This document shows positions 1-6,477 of a stretch of DNA of 6,649 nt, piece by piece; position 1 is the stretch's first letter, and each line of letters begins with the position of its first letter. The stretch lies in the NCBI GenBank assembly GCA_947475855.1, contig CANJPN010000348.1, positions 1 to 6,649 of the forward strand. The letters run 5' to 3'. A model generated the notes under the pieces. It was not told the DNA's origin and made no database searches. It saw only the letters and a list, made by a program, of their open reading frames with translations. A program made the translations under genes and the position numbers. The DNA is from Bradyrhizobiaceae bacterium (GTDB taxonomy: Bacteria > Pseudomonadota > Alphaproteobacteria > Rhizobiales > Hyphomicrobiaceae).

Positions 1-723
1 GAGAACCGGGACGGATTTCTCCTGGGCCACAGACCACATGGTGTGGAGATAGTTCCTGTAACCCTCGACCCGCTCGGATCGGGGGTAATACTGGAGGTCG
101 AGCAAAATGACATCGGCGCCGGAATTTCGGATGGCGTCGATGCCTTGGGCAAGCTCCATCCTGAACTCGTCAATCGAGCGAGACGTAAGTGCGTCATTGA
201 CGCCGGTCTGCCAGACGACCAGGTCAGGCTTCTTCGACAGCACATCGCGATCGAGGCGGGCCAGCATATCGTCGGCCATTTCGCCGCCGACGCCGAGGTT
301 TACGACCTCAAAGTGCTTATCTGGGCTGAAGCGGGGGTTCAGCTCGGCTTCCAATTGAGCAGGATAGCACATCTTGGGGCTGCTCGCGCCGGCGCCCTGT
401 GTGCTCGAAGATCCGAGGGCGACAATGCGGAAATCGCCGTCGCGGGCCATGGCATTCTTAACGGCTTCAAGCGGGATCGTAAGGCGCACAAGGTCGCGCG
501 GGGCTTTGCACAGCGTTGAAGTCGGCGTTGGGGCTTGCAGCGATGTTTGCGGTGGAGCAACAGGTGCGTTCGGAGATTGAGCGACTACGTGACCGGTGAT
601 TGTCAGCGGGAGGGCCATCGTGGCGATGGTCGAAATCGCGAGCGTAACCGACCGGGCGCGACGTCGTGCCGAGCCGCCCGACCTCCCTCTCAATCCTGTG
701 AAGCCGTCGAGGCGGAACATCAT
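1..723 (-). CDS. Exported SGNH/GDSL-type hydrolase (esterase/lipase fold), C-terminus outside window
   Basis: Partial gene: 241 codons are read from an ATG at 723 to the window edge with no stop. The N-terminus has an arginine-rich stretch (about residues 12-24), a hydrophobic core (about 27-43) and a likely cleavage after HVVA (residue 48), so export to the periplasm or beyond is expected. A Pro/Thr/Ala-rich linker (about 50-70) precedes the catalytic domain. SGNH blocks are visible: block I GSSST at 104-108 (Ser106 at the nucleophile position), block II N-L-G-V-G-G at 142-147 and block III TGVND at 173-177 (Asn176). Block V (DxxH) should lie beyond the edge. Family members hydrolyse ester bonds of lipids, acetylated sugars or similar; the substrate here cannot be named. 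An in-frame TAG five codons upstream limits the start to the two adjacent ATGs at 723 and 720. No strong ribosome binding site is seen. Block I has GSS where the classic motif is GDS, a variant that also occurs in this superfamily. Confidence 0.85.
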   Translation of the reverse strand, partial: MMFRLDGFTGLRGRSGGSARRRARSVTLAISTIATMALPLTITGHVVAQSPNAPVAPPQTSLQAPTPTSTLCKAPRDLVRLTIPLEAVKNAMARDGDFRIVALGSSSTQGAGASSPKMCYPAQLEAELNPRFSPDKHFEVVNLGVGGEMADDMLARLDRDVLSKKPDLVVWQTGVNDALTSRSIDEFRMELAQGIDAIRNSGADVILLDLQYYPRSERVEGYRNYLHTMWSVAQEKSVPVL

Positions 724-754
724 CGGATTTCTTTTCTACCGTGTCCCTTCGCAA

Positions 755-780
755 GAATTTGCTGTTTCGCGGCAAAATTC
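755..780. repeat. Imperfect inverted repeat upstream of the SGNH hydrolase
   Basis: GAATTTGC at 755-762 is mirrored by GCAAAATTC at 772-780, with one extra A in the right arm and a 9-base spacer. It lies 32 bases upstream of the hydrolase start, where a repressor or activator site or an mRNA leader hairpin would be plausible. No regulator can be named, and chance occurrence is possible. Confidence 0.3.
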
Positions 781-974
781 GCACTGCTGGTCGCACTTTC
801 TTAATGAACTACGAGGTTGGGCTGTGGAATGCAAGATGCAGCGATGCAGTTGGTGAAGCTAATGTTGCAATGTTGATCCAATCATGGGCGATTGCGCCTT
901 AAATCGCTTGTTTCGAATGGAAATTGTTGCGGTGCAGCAGGCCGTGCTGATGATCTCCGGCTGACATGATAGGT

Positions 975-1000
975 ATCGCAGAAGGCTTGCGCTCTGCGAT
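975..1000. repeat. Perfect 8-base inverted repeat, possible operator
   Basis: ATCGCAGA at 975-982 and TCTGCGAT at 993-1000 are exact reverse complements separated by 10 bases. There is no T-run after either arm, so it does not look like an intrinsic terminator. Its place between two divergent genes, about 140 bases before the patatin start, fits a binding site for a dimeric regulator, but this is inference from position and symmetry only. Confidence 0.35.
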
Positions 1001-1138
1001 CAATGCTGGAATTCGCCGCTGGCCTCTTCTGGCAGCCATGGAGCTTGTCGGCCGGCCTTATGTTCGTGGCGTGTTTATCCGGAGAATGCTCAAACAGGCA
1101 GTCGTGCCGATGGTCGGTGCGACCTCGAAAGGTATTTC

Positions 1139-2317
1139 ATGCGGCGCGAAGTCAAAAAGCCATCAGGTTCAGGCGATGCGTCGAAGCCGTCGACGAAGGC
1201 CCGAAAGACTGGATCGGGGCGCGCGGGGAAGGAAGCAGTTCAGACGGCCTCGCAGACCGCGTGCACCCCTGAGCAGATCGCTGCGCGGGGTGATCGCAAG
1301 CCTGTCAATCTTGCTCTGCAGGGGGGAGGCGCTCACGGCGCATTCGGTTGGGGCGTGCTCGACCGGTTGCTCGAGGACGGGCGGCTCGCGCCGGACGCGG
1401 TGAGCGCCACGAGTGCCGGCGCGATGAACGCTGTCGTGATGGCGATCGGCATATCCGAGGGCGGCTATGATGGTGGCCGCGCGAAGCTCACCGAGTTCTG
1501 GAGCGAGGTGAGCCGCACGGCCCGGATGTGGAATCCGCTCGGCATCGGCAAGTGGCCCGGTGGGGGCGGACAGGACAGTCCGTGGAACAGCGGCTTTTCG
1601 CTCGGACACGTGATGTTCGACGCGGTGACGCGGATGTGGTCGCCGTATCAGCTCAATCCGTTCGACATCAATCCATTGAAGGACGTTCTGACCAAGGTTG
1701 TCGACTTCGACCGGCTGCGCACGTGCCCCCACGCCACACGGCTTTTCCTGTCGGCGACCAATGTGCGCACCAGCAAGATCCGCGTGTTCGAGAATGCGGA
1801 GATCACACCGGATGCGGTGATGGCGTCGGCGTGTCTGCCGTATCTGTTCAAGGCGGTGGAAATCGACGGAGAGCACTATTGGGACGGCGGGTTCATGGGC
1901 AACCCCGCGATCTTTCCGCTGATCTATCGCGGTGCCTCGCAGGACGTAATCATCGTGCACATCAACCCGATCGTTCGCGCAGAACTGCCGAAGACCGCGC
2001 CGGAGATTCTCGACCGGATGAACGAGATATCGTTCAATTCGTCGCTGATGCGCGAGATGCGGGCGATTGCGTTCGTGACACGATTGCTCGAGGACGAGGC
2101 GATCGACGACGGGCGCTACAAGCGGATGATGATCCACGCGATCCGGAACGACGAGGTGATGGGCCGTTTCGGCGCGGATTCGAAACTCGATCCGTCATGG
2201 GAGTTCCTCACGCAGTTGCGCGACGCCGGCCGGGCTGCCGCGGACGAATGGCTGATCGAGAATTTCGACCATGTCGGCAACCGCACGACAGTGGATCTGG
2301 CGGCGACGTACCTTTGA
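1139..2317 (+). CDS. Patatin-like phospholipase family protein
   Basis: A 392-residue protein of the bacterial patatin family, serine acyl hydrolases with a Ser-Asp dyad that cleave phospholipids or other acyl esters. The oxyanion-hole loop GGGAHGAFGWG starts at residue 62. The nucleophile elbow is A-T-S-A-G with Ser92; the usual G-x-S-x-G has Ala in place of the first Gly. The second catalytic motif is W-D-G-G with Asp249, followed by FMGNP. Residues 1-50 are rich in Lys, Ser, Thr and Ala, probably disordered, and precede the domain, which begins near PVNLALQGG (55-63). There is no clear signal peptide, so a cytoplasmic place is likely. The ATG is supported by GAAAGG at 1127-1132, six bases upstream. 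The next plus-strand gene starts 143 bases downstream. Related alphaproteobacterial proteins are often found near polyhydroxybutyrate or 3-hydroxybutyrate genes, but none is in this window, so the physiological role is open. Confidence 0.92.
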   Translation: MRREVKKPSGSGDASKPSTKARKTGSGRAGKEAVQTASQTACTPEQIAARGDRKPVNLALQGGGAHGAFGWGVLDRLLEDGRLAPDAVSATSAGAMNAVVMAIGISEGGYDGGRAKLTEFWSEVSRTARMWNPLGIGKWPGGGGQDSPWNSGFSLGHVMFDAVTRMWSPYQLNPFDINPLKDVLTKVVDFDRLRTCPHATRLFLSATNVRTSKIRVFENAEITPDAVMASACLPYLFKAVEIDGEHYWDGGFMGNPAIFPLIYRGASQDVIIVHINPIVRAELPKTAPEILDRMNEISFNSSLMREMRAIAFVTRLLEDEAIDDGRYKRMMIHAIRNDEVMGRFGADSKLDPSWEFLTQLRDAGRAAADEWLIENFDHVGNRTTVDLAATYL

Positions 2318-2406
2318 CTGAGACATACGCGCGGGATCTGAGTAATCGCACCGCCGATTTTCCAGGTGCCGGGCCAGCGGTCCTCCGATATCTTCGATGT
2401 CGTGCG

Positions 2407-2422
2407 GCAGAAGCCTTTCTGC
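2407..2422 (+). other. Small hairpin in the leader of the Bug-family gene
   Basis: GCAGAA (2407-2412) and TTCTGC (2417-2422) pair perfectly around a GCCT loop, and GTTT follows. The stem is short and the T-run weak, so this is at best a poor terminator for the patatin gene or a leader hairpin before the receptor gene. The rest of the 143-base gap (2318-2460) shows nothing else I can support. Confidence 0.2.
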
Positions 2423-2450
2423 GTTTCCGGCGTACCCAAAAAGAAAAAAG

Positions 2451-2455
2451 GGAGG
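2451..2455 (+). promoter_or_regulatory. Strong Shine-Dalgarno that fixes the Bug-protein start
   Basis: GGAGG, preceded by an A-rich run (about 2438-2449), lies five bases before the ATG at 2461. The reading frame stays open far upstream (to 1528) across the patatin gene. This site, together with the signal peptide that begins exactly at 2461, shows that the upstream part of the frame is not translated. Confidence 0.85.
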
Positions 2456-2460
2456 AAGAC

Positions 2461-3474
2461 ATGAAAGTTATCACGTCGTTCGCTTCGGTGGCTGCTGCCG
2501 TGATGGCGATGGCTCTGCCTGGTGCCGCGCTCGCGCAAAGCGATTTCTACAAGGGCAAGACCGTCTCGGTTGTCGTCGGTGCGAAGGGCGGCAGTCTCAC
2601 CGTTGCGGCGCAACTCGTCGGGCAGTATCTCGGCCGCCATATTCCCGGCAATCCAAGCGTCGTGACGGTGCAGATGCCTGGCGGCGCGCATCTCGTGGCG
2701 ACGGGGCATGTATACAACGTGGCGGAGCCGGACGGGCTGACAATCCTCGCGGTCAATCCCAACGTCGCGCTGGCGCAGCTTTCGAAACTGCCGCAAGTGC
2801 GATTCGATCTGACGAAGTTCGAATGGCTGGGGTCGTCGGGCTCGGACGGCTCGATGCTGTCGTTCGGCAATCATGTACCCTACAAGACGTTCGCCGAATT
2901 GAAGGCGTCAGGCAAGGAACTGATCGTGGGGACGACGGGGCCGGGCTCGAACGCGCACGACATGCCGCTGCTTCTGAAGGAATTTGCCGGGGCGAAGTTC
3001 AAGCTCGTGTCGGGGTATGCTGCAAACAGCGACATCCTGCTCGCGGTGGAGCGCAGGGAAGTCGATGTGTGGGCTGCGCTGGCGACGACGATCAAGTCTG
3101 GTGTCGATCGGGGCGCGGTGCGGCCGGTCGTGCGTGCGCGCGCGCAGGTGCCCGGCTTCAACGATCTGCCGATCGACGAGACGCTGACCGATGATCCCGT
3201 CGGCAAGTCGCTGATGGCTATCCGTGGCATTCCGCTGCAGATCGGGCGCGGGTTCGCGGTGCGCGCGGGCGTGCCGGCCGAGCGACTGAAAGTGCTGCGG
3301 GATGCTTTGCAGAAGACGGTGGCGGATCCGGCGTTCATGGCGGACGCCGGCAAGGCGAAGATCGATATGGCCTACATCACGCCCGACGAGGTGCAGAAGG
3401 GCTTCGTCGAGATCATGAAGCAGCCACAAGCGGTGCTGGACGCGATGGGGAAGTATCTGAAGCCGGGTGAGTGA
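2461..3474 (+). CDS. Tripartite tricarboxylate transporter (Bug/TctC-type) periplasmic substrate-binding protein
   Basis: A 337-residue exported protein. The signal peptide has an N-terminal Lys, a hydrophobic core (about residues 7-22) and an ALA cleavage site at 23-25, leaving a mature protein starting QSDFYKGKTV, a typical opening for this receptor family. HIPGNP (60-65), MPGGA (72-76), YNVAEPDGLT (85-94) and GTTGPGSNAH (157-166) match the two-lobed Bug fold, which captures carboxylates or similar small solutes for a TctA/TctB permease. The C-terminal part (ITPDEV at 306-311, then the final helices) completes a normal length. The first ligand loop is odd: family members usually carry GGxxD, but here the loop is GGSLT (43-47), with Thr at the Asp position. 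No TctA or TctB gene is nearby, so it may be an orphan receptor, which is common where this family has expanded. The ligand cannot be predicted. Confidence 0.9.
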   Translation: MKVITSFASVAAAVMAMALPGAALAQSDFYKGKTVSVVVGAKGGSLTVAAQLVGQYLGRHIPGNPSVVTVQMPGGAHLVATGHVYNVAEPDGLTILAVNPNVALAQLSKLPQVRFDLTKFEWLGSSGSDGSMLSFGNHVPYKTFAELKASGKELIVGTTGPGSNAHDMPLLLKEFAGAKFKLVSGYAANSDILLAVERREVDVWAALATTIKSGVDRGAVRPVVRARAQVPGFNDLPIDETLTDDPVGKSLMAIRGIPLQIGRGFAVRAGVPAERLKVLRDALQKTVADPAFMADAGKAKIDMAYITPDEVQKGFVEIMKQPQAVLDAMGKYLKPGE

Positions 3475-3526
3475 TTGCGTTGATTTCAGCTGCTCGTCGT
3501 AGGAGCACCGCCACCCGAAGCGGCGA

Positions 3527-3555
3527 ACGATTCTTCGAAACGTTCGAAAAATCGT
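3527..3555. terminator. Long hairpin between convergent genes, possible bidirectional terminator
   Basis: ACGATT (3527-3532), one unpaired C, and TTCGAA (3534-3539) fold back over a three-base ACG loop onto TTCGAA (3543-3548), one A, and AATCGT (3550-3555). That gives 12 base pairs with a single C/A mismatch. It starts 52 bases after the Bug gene stop and 47 bases beyond the SDR stop, so it could end transcripts from both sides. No long U-run follows the stem, so it is not a textbook intrinsic terminator. Confidence 0.45.
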
Positions 3556-3563
3556 GCCGCGCA

Positions 3564-3587
3564 GACCTCCCCGGAAGCGGGGAAGTC
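3564..3587. terminator. GC-rich hairpin next to the first, possible terminator
   Basis: GAC, a C/A mismatch, then TCCCCG (3568-3573) pair with CGGGGA (3578-3583) and GTC (3585-3587) around a GAAG loop. The stem is nine pairs, strongly GC. It lies 14 bases before the SDR stop codon as read on the plus strand, and no T-run follows on either strand. It may stop transcripts together with the neighbouring hairpin or protect mRNA 3' ends. Confidence 0.45.
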
Positions 3588-3601
3588 AGATGCATCGCGC
3601 T

Positions 3602-4462
3602 CTAATCCGGCCGGCGGTATTGGCCTTCGCCGGCCGCCGCGGCGAGGTCGGGCCAGGCGATCGGGGCGCTCGATATCTGCATCGACTCTTGCCAAGGTTT
3701 CGCCGGGTCCCAATTCTTGCCGACGAAGCGCATGCCGGTGGTGCCGTCGGACAGGTTGGACATCAGCCAGACGATGGGCGCGACCATGACATCCGGCTTG
3801 ACGAGCTTCGTGCGATCGAACGGAGAATCCTGAGGGACGAGTGCGGTGTCGGCAGCGCCGCCGGGGACGAGAATATTGACCGTCACGCCGGTGCCGCTTG
3901 CATCGCCGGCCCAACTCGCGGAGGCTGCTTCGAGCGCGGCCTTCGATTGGCCATAGGGCATGTTGCCGGCCATGATCATGGTGTTGAAGCTAGTCGTCAC
4001 GTTGACTACGCGGCCCCAGCCATTCGCGATAAGTGCGGGCATCGCGGCACGGGTGAGCAAGAATGGGCCGCGGACATTGACGTCCATCATGTCCCACCAG
4101 CGGATGGGATCGGCTTCCCAGAACTTCGGCCGCTTGGCGAATGCATCGGGCCGCAAGTAAGCCATGCCGAGGCCGGCGCAATTGACGAGCCCGGTTAGGC
4201 CACCGAGCTTTTCCTTTGCCGTTGCCACAGCCGCAGCGCACGAGGTTTCCGAACGGACATCGCAGGCGAGCGGATGAATCTTTCCTTTCGCACCGGCGGC
4301 TGCGACTCGCTTGGCGGTTTCCTGCAAGCGGTCGCCGGCGACATCGAGCGCCAGCACCGCTGCGCCGGCTTGAGTCAGGCCTAATGTCATCGCCTGCCCG
4401 AGGCCGCTTCCCGCGCCCGTGACGATGACCGACTTGCCGGAGAGGTCAGGAGTGCTGGACAT
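3602..4462 (-). CDS. Short-chain dehydrogenase/reductase (SDR), NAD(P)-dependent
   Basis: A 286-residue classical SDR. The Rossmann cofactor motif TGAGSGLG is at 15-22, an acidic Asp40 at the end of the second strand favours NAD(H) over NADP(H), DV at 68-69 contacts the adenine, and NCAG is at 94-97. The catalytic set is Asn129 (in MDVNVRG), Ser158, Tyr170 and Lys174 (YGQSK), all present. The segment between NCAG and Asn129 is longer than usual and Trp-rich (FWEADPIRWW, 114-123), which may shape the substrate pocket. The C-terminus extends some 35 residues beyond the usual end, with a WDPAKPWQES segment (251-260). It should interconvert an alcohol and a ketone in the cytoplasm; the substrate is unknown. 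The ATG at 4462 has CGGAG about nine bases upstream. It is downstream of the flavin monooxygenase on the same strand with a 124-base gap, which may hold its own promoter. Confidence 0.92.
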   Translation of the reverse strand: MSSTPDLSGKSVIVTGAGSGLGQAMTLGLTQAGAAVLALDVAGDRLQETAKRVAAAGAKGKIHPLACDVRSETSCAAAVATAKEKLGGLTGLVNCAGLGMAYLRPDAFAKRPKFWEADPIRWWDMMDVNVRGPFLLTRAAMPALIANGWGRVVNVTTSFNTMIMAGNMPYGQSKAALEAASASWAGDASGTGVTVNILVPGGAADTALVPQDSPFDRTKLVKPDVMVAPIVWLMSNLSDGTTGMRFVGKNWDPAKPWQESMQISSAPIAWPDLAAAAGEGQYRRPD

Positions 4463-4512
4463 GATTTTGGCTCCGTCGTTGAGTTTTGCCCTGCGCGAGG
4501 GGGAGATGGAAA

Positions 4513-4545
4513 GGTGATGAAGACGTTTCTGATCCCCACATCACC
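4513..4545. repeat. Inverted repeat upstream of the SDR gene
   Basis: GGTGATG (4513-4519) and CATCACC (4539-4545) are exact reverse complements, 19 bases apart, in the 124-base gap (4463-4586) between the monooxygenase stop and the SDR start. The spacing is wide for an operator and the loop wide for a terminator, so the role is uncertain. Nothing else recognisable is in this gap apart from the SDR ribosome binding site. Confidence 0.25.
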
Positions 4546-4586
4546 CTACTCGCGGCGCTCATCGTCAAGGGAAATGGCAAAAAGTG

Positions 4587-5606
4587 TCAGGCAGGTCTTG
4601 GCGTCAGCCCCATCGTTTTTGCGATCAGGCGATAGCTTTCGTGGCGGACTTCCTCGTCGTAGGCCCAGGTGACTATGGCGATCTCCCTCACACCGAGATG
4701 CTTTACGAGCTTTTCAATGCCGTCGGCGACCTGGCTTGCGTTGCCGACGATGGCGCTTTGGCGGAGTTGGACGAGGCGGGCGCGCTCGGCGTCGGAATAG
4801 TCGTAGCCGCCGGCGACATCGGGCGGTTCGAGGGATGCGAAGATGCCTCGATCCCGCAGGAGGCGTGTGCGGGCACGTGACTGATATTGGCGGAGTGCTT
4901 CGGCTTCGGTTTCGGCGGCGAGCGCCCACACACAAATTGCGGGATGCGGTTCTGGAAGTCTTTCGCTCGGCTTGAACGTGCTCTTGTAGAGTTCGATGGC
5001 TTCCTTGCCGCCGCGGCCATCGGTGAAAAACCAGGCGAAGGCATAGGGCAGGCCGAAGTAGGCTGCGACCTGGGCGCCGTAGTCTGAGCTGCCGAGGATC
5101 CAGACTTCGGGGACGGTTTCATCCTGAGGAAAGCACTTGACCTGCGCGAAGGGGTGGCCTTCGGGCAGCGGCGATCCAGTGAGCCAGCATTGCAGGTCGC
5201 GGATGTCGGAGACGAACTGGTTCGGCCGCTCGTTGGCCATGGGGTTTAGCGCATACGCTGTGCGGCCGTCGGAGCCTGGGGCGCGGCCCAGGCCGAGATC
5301 GATCCGGCCGGGTGCGATTGCATCGAGCACGCGGAACTGTTCGGCGACGTGGAGCGGCGCATAGTGCGGCAGCATAACGCCAGCGCTACCGACGCGGATC
5401 GACTTGGTCTGGCTCGCGATCGCGGCGATCAGGACTTCAGGTGCGGTGCCGACGATCGAGCCGTGGCTGTGATGTTCGGATACCCAGAAGCGCTTATAAC
5501 CAAGGCCCTCGCATGCTTTTGCCAACTCGATGGTATTGCGGATGGCGATGCCGCCGGAGCGGCCTGCAGTAGCGACGGACTGGTCGAGAATGGACAGCGG
5601 TATCAT
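4587..5606 (-). CDS. LLM-class flavin-dependent oxidoreductase (luciferase-like monooxygenase, YhbW/MsnO8 type)
   Basis: A 339-residue protein of the bacterial luciferase-like family, TIM-barrel enzymes that use reduced flavin (FMNH2 or F420H2; FMN more likely here) and oxygen to oxidise small organic molecules. Recognisable stretches are IPLSILDQS (2-10), FWVSEHH (40-46), GSAGVMLPHYAPL (73-85), AEQFRVLD (88-95), PGRIDLGLGRAPGSD (99-113) and WILGSS (169-174); these closely resemble E. coli YhbW and the MsnO8 subfamily. The length is normal. The frame stays open to a TTG at 5696, but the extra 30 residues lack family resemblance and homologues begin at MIPLSILDQ, so the ATG at 5606 is chosen; its ribosome binding site is weak. 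There is no signal peptide, so it is cytoplasmic. The gene lies 105 bases downstream of the HAD gene and may share its transcript. The substrate is unknown. Confidence 0.92.
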   Translation of the reverse strand: MIPLSILDQSVATAGRSGGIAIRNTIELAKACEGLGYKRFWVSEHHSHGSIVGTAPEVLIAAIASQTKSIRVGSAGVMLPHYAPLHVAEQFRVLDAIAPGRIDLGLGRAPGSDGRTAYALNPMANERPNQFVSDIRDLQCWLTGSPLPEGHPFAQVKCFPQDETVPEVWILGSSDYGAQVAAYFGLPYAFAWFFTDGRGGKEAIELYKSTFKPSERLPEPHPAICVWALAAETEAEALRQYQSRARTRLLRDRGIFASLEPPDVAGGYDYSDAERARLVQLRQSAIVGNASQVADGIEKLVKHLGVREIAIVTWAYDEEVRHESYRLIAKTMGLTPRPA

Positions 5607-5711
5607 GGTTGCGCTCGCGCAAGGAATCCAGTTGGGGGACACCCGAATTCTCTGGGTGCACTCAATCACTACCACGCCAGATCGCCTGATGGCCAAATGC
5701 CTCAGCGAGGA

Positions 5712-6428
5712 TCAGCAGCCGAGTTTATCGGCAAGGTTCGTGAAGTCGGTGGCGACGACGTCCCAGTTGCCCGTTGCCGCAAGATCCTTTGTCTGACCAG
5801 GGCCATGTTCGGTCGGTCGTGCCACAAAGCCGGTTGCGAAGCCTGCCGCCTGGGCAGCCTTCAAATCGCTGTTGTGTGCGGCGACGAGCATGACCTGGGC
5901 TGGTTCCAGATTGAGCAGCGCTGCATTGCGTAAGTAGCTTTCGGGAAGGGGTTTGTAGGCGCGTGCGGTTTCCGCGCCGAGGATGACATCCCAGGGAAGT
6001 TTCGCATGTTTTGCCATGCGAGTGAGAAGGCCGACGTTGCCGTTCGACATGGGGCCGATGATGTAACGGTGCTTGAGCCGCGCCAGTCCGGGAAGGACAT
6101 CGGGCCAGGGATCGAGGCGGTGCCAGGCGCGGGTGAGGCGGTCGATATCGGCGTCGCTCAAGCCATCGATCCGGTGCCGTTCAAGCAGGACGACGAGGCT
6201 CTCCCGATGGAGCACGTCGAGGATCGTCCAAGGGCGACGACCGGAACGGACCTCGTCCATGGCTGGCTGATAGAGCGCACGCCAATCGTCTGTGAAGCGG
6301 TTCCAGTCCGCCGTGATACCGCGTTGCGCCCCGAACGCAGTGAGGTCGCGGATGATGCTCGAGCGCCAGTCGACGACCGTGCCGAAGACGTCGAATACCA
6401 GGGCTTGGACGGAGGAAAGGGCTGGCAT
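5712..6428 (-). CDS. HAD-superfamily hydrolase, haloacid dehalogenase type II-like
   Basis: A 238-residue HAD hydrolase with a cap domain between motif I and motif II. Motif I is FDVFGTVVDW with nucleophile Asp13 and Thr17, motif II is SNGN with Ser128 and Asn129, motif III is Lys159 in YKPLPESY with Tyr165, and motif IV is AAHNSDLKAA ending in Asp188. The overall pattern (VFGTVVDW, KPxPxxY, VAAHNxDL) is that of (S)-2-haloacid dehalogenases rather than phosphatases. Arg50 in DDWRALY may be the substrate carboxylate-binding Arg. However, the S-x-N-x-W-D active-site segment of proven dehalogenases reads A-A-H-N-S-D (183-188), so true dehalogenase activity is doubtful and another small-molecule hydrolase role is possible. 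The ATG at 6428 is chosen over an upstream TTG (6518) because the longer version would overlap aroC and has no family resemblance; AGGA sits eight bases before the ATG. It follows aroC by 49 bases, suggesting co-transcription. Confidence 0.9.
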   Translation of the reverse strand: MPALSSVQALVFDVFGTVVDWRSSIIRDLTAFGAQRGITADWNRFTDDWRALYQPAMDEVRSGRRPWTILDVLHRESLVVLLERHRIDGLSDADIDRLTRAWHRLDPWPDVLPGLARLKHRYIIGPMSNGNVGLLTRMAKHAKLPWDVILGAETARAYKPLPESYLRNAALLNLEPAQVMLVAAHNSDLKAAQAAGFATGFVARPTEHGPGQTKDLAATGNWDVVATDFTNLADKLGC

Positions 6429-6477
6429 GAGGGTGGTCCTGAAGGGAGGGCTGTCGGCTCCTGCTACGGATTCGCCA

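Larger units (their letters stand above)
724..1138. other. Divergent intergenic region, 415 bases
   Basis: This spacer separates the 5' ends of the minus-strand SGNH hydrolase and the plus-strand patatin gene, so promoters for both should lie here. It is less GC-rich than the neighbouring genes between about 740 and 950. I see two inverted repeats (755-780 and 975-1000, listed separately) but no convincing -35/-10 pair on either strand. The open frames crossing it on the plus strand have no family resemblance and run into the patatin gene in the wrong frame, so no small gene is called. Confidence 0.6.

Noticed and set aside
835..849. Short direct repeat GATGCAG, two copies with an 8-base period
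   Set aside because: Only two short copies; too little to support a repeat array or iteron.
966..1403. Plus-strand frame of 145 codons before and overlapping the patatin start
   Set aside because: No recognisable domain, Arg-rich composition typical of a wrong frame, no clear ribosome binding site, and it overlaps the patatin coding region.
1169..2137. Long open frame of 322 codons on the minus strand opposite the patatin gene
   Set aside because: It is Arg/His-rich with no family motifs and mirrors the codon pattern of the patatin gene, whose catalytic motifs are intact on the plus strand.
1528..2460. Upstream extension of the Bug-protein frame, through the patatin gene
   Set aside because: The signal peptide and a strong GGAGG site fix the start at 2461; the upstream residues are an out-of-frame reading of patatin.
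3491..3523. Further small hairpins (TGCTC/GAGCA and CCGC/GCGG) just after the Bug gene stop
   Set aside because: Arms of four to five bases are too short to separate from chance, unlike the two longer stems next to them.
3554..4198. Plus-strand frame of 214 codons opposite the SDR gene
   Set aside because: All SDR cofactor and catalytic motifs are on the other strand; this frame shows no family features.
5640..5658. Possible hairpin CACCC/GGGTG between the HAD and monooxygenase genes
   Set aside because: Five-base arms with a nine-base loop and no T-run; expected by chance in GC-rich DNA.
5349..5933. Plus-strand frame of 194 codons spanning the monooxygenase 5' end and the HAD 3' end
   Set aside because: It crosses two well-supported minus-strand genes and has no motif or ribosome binding site of its own.
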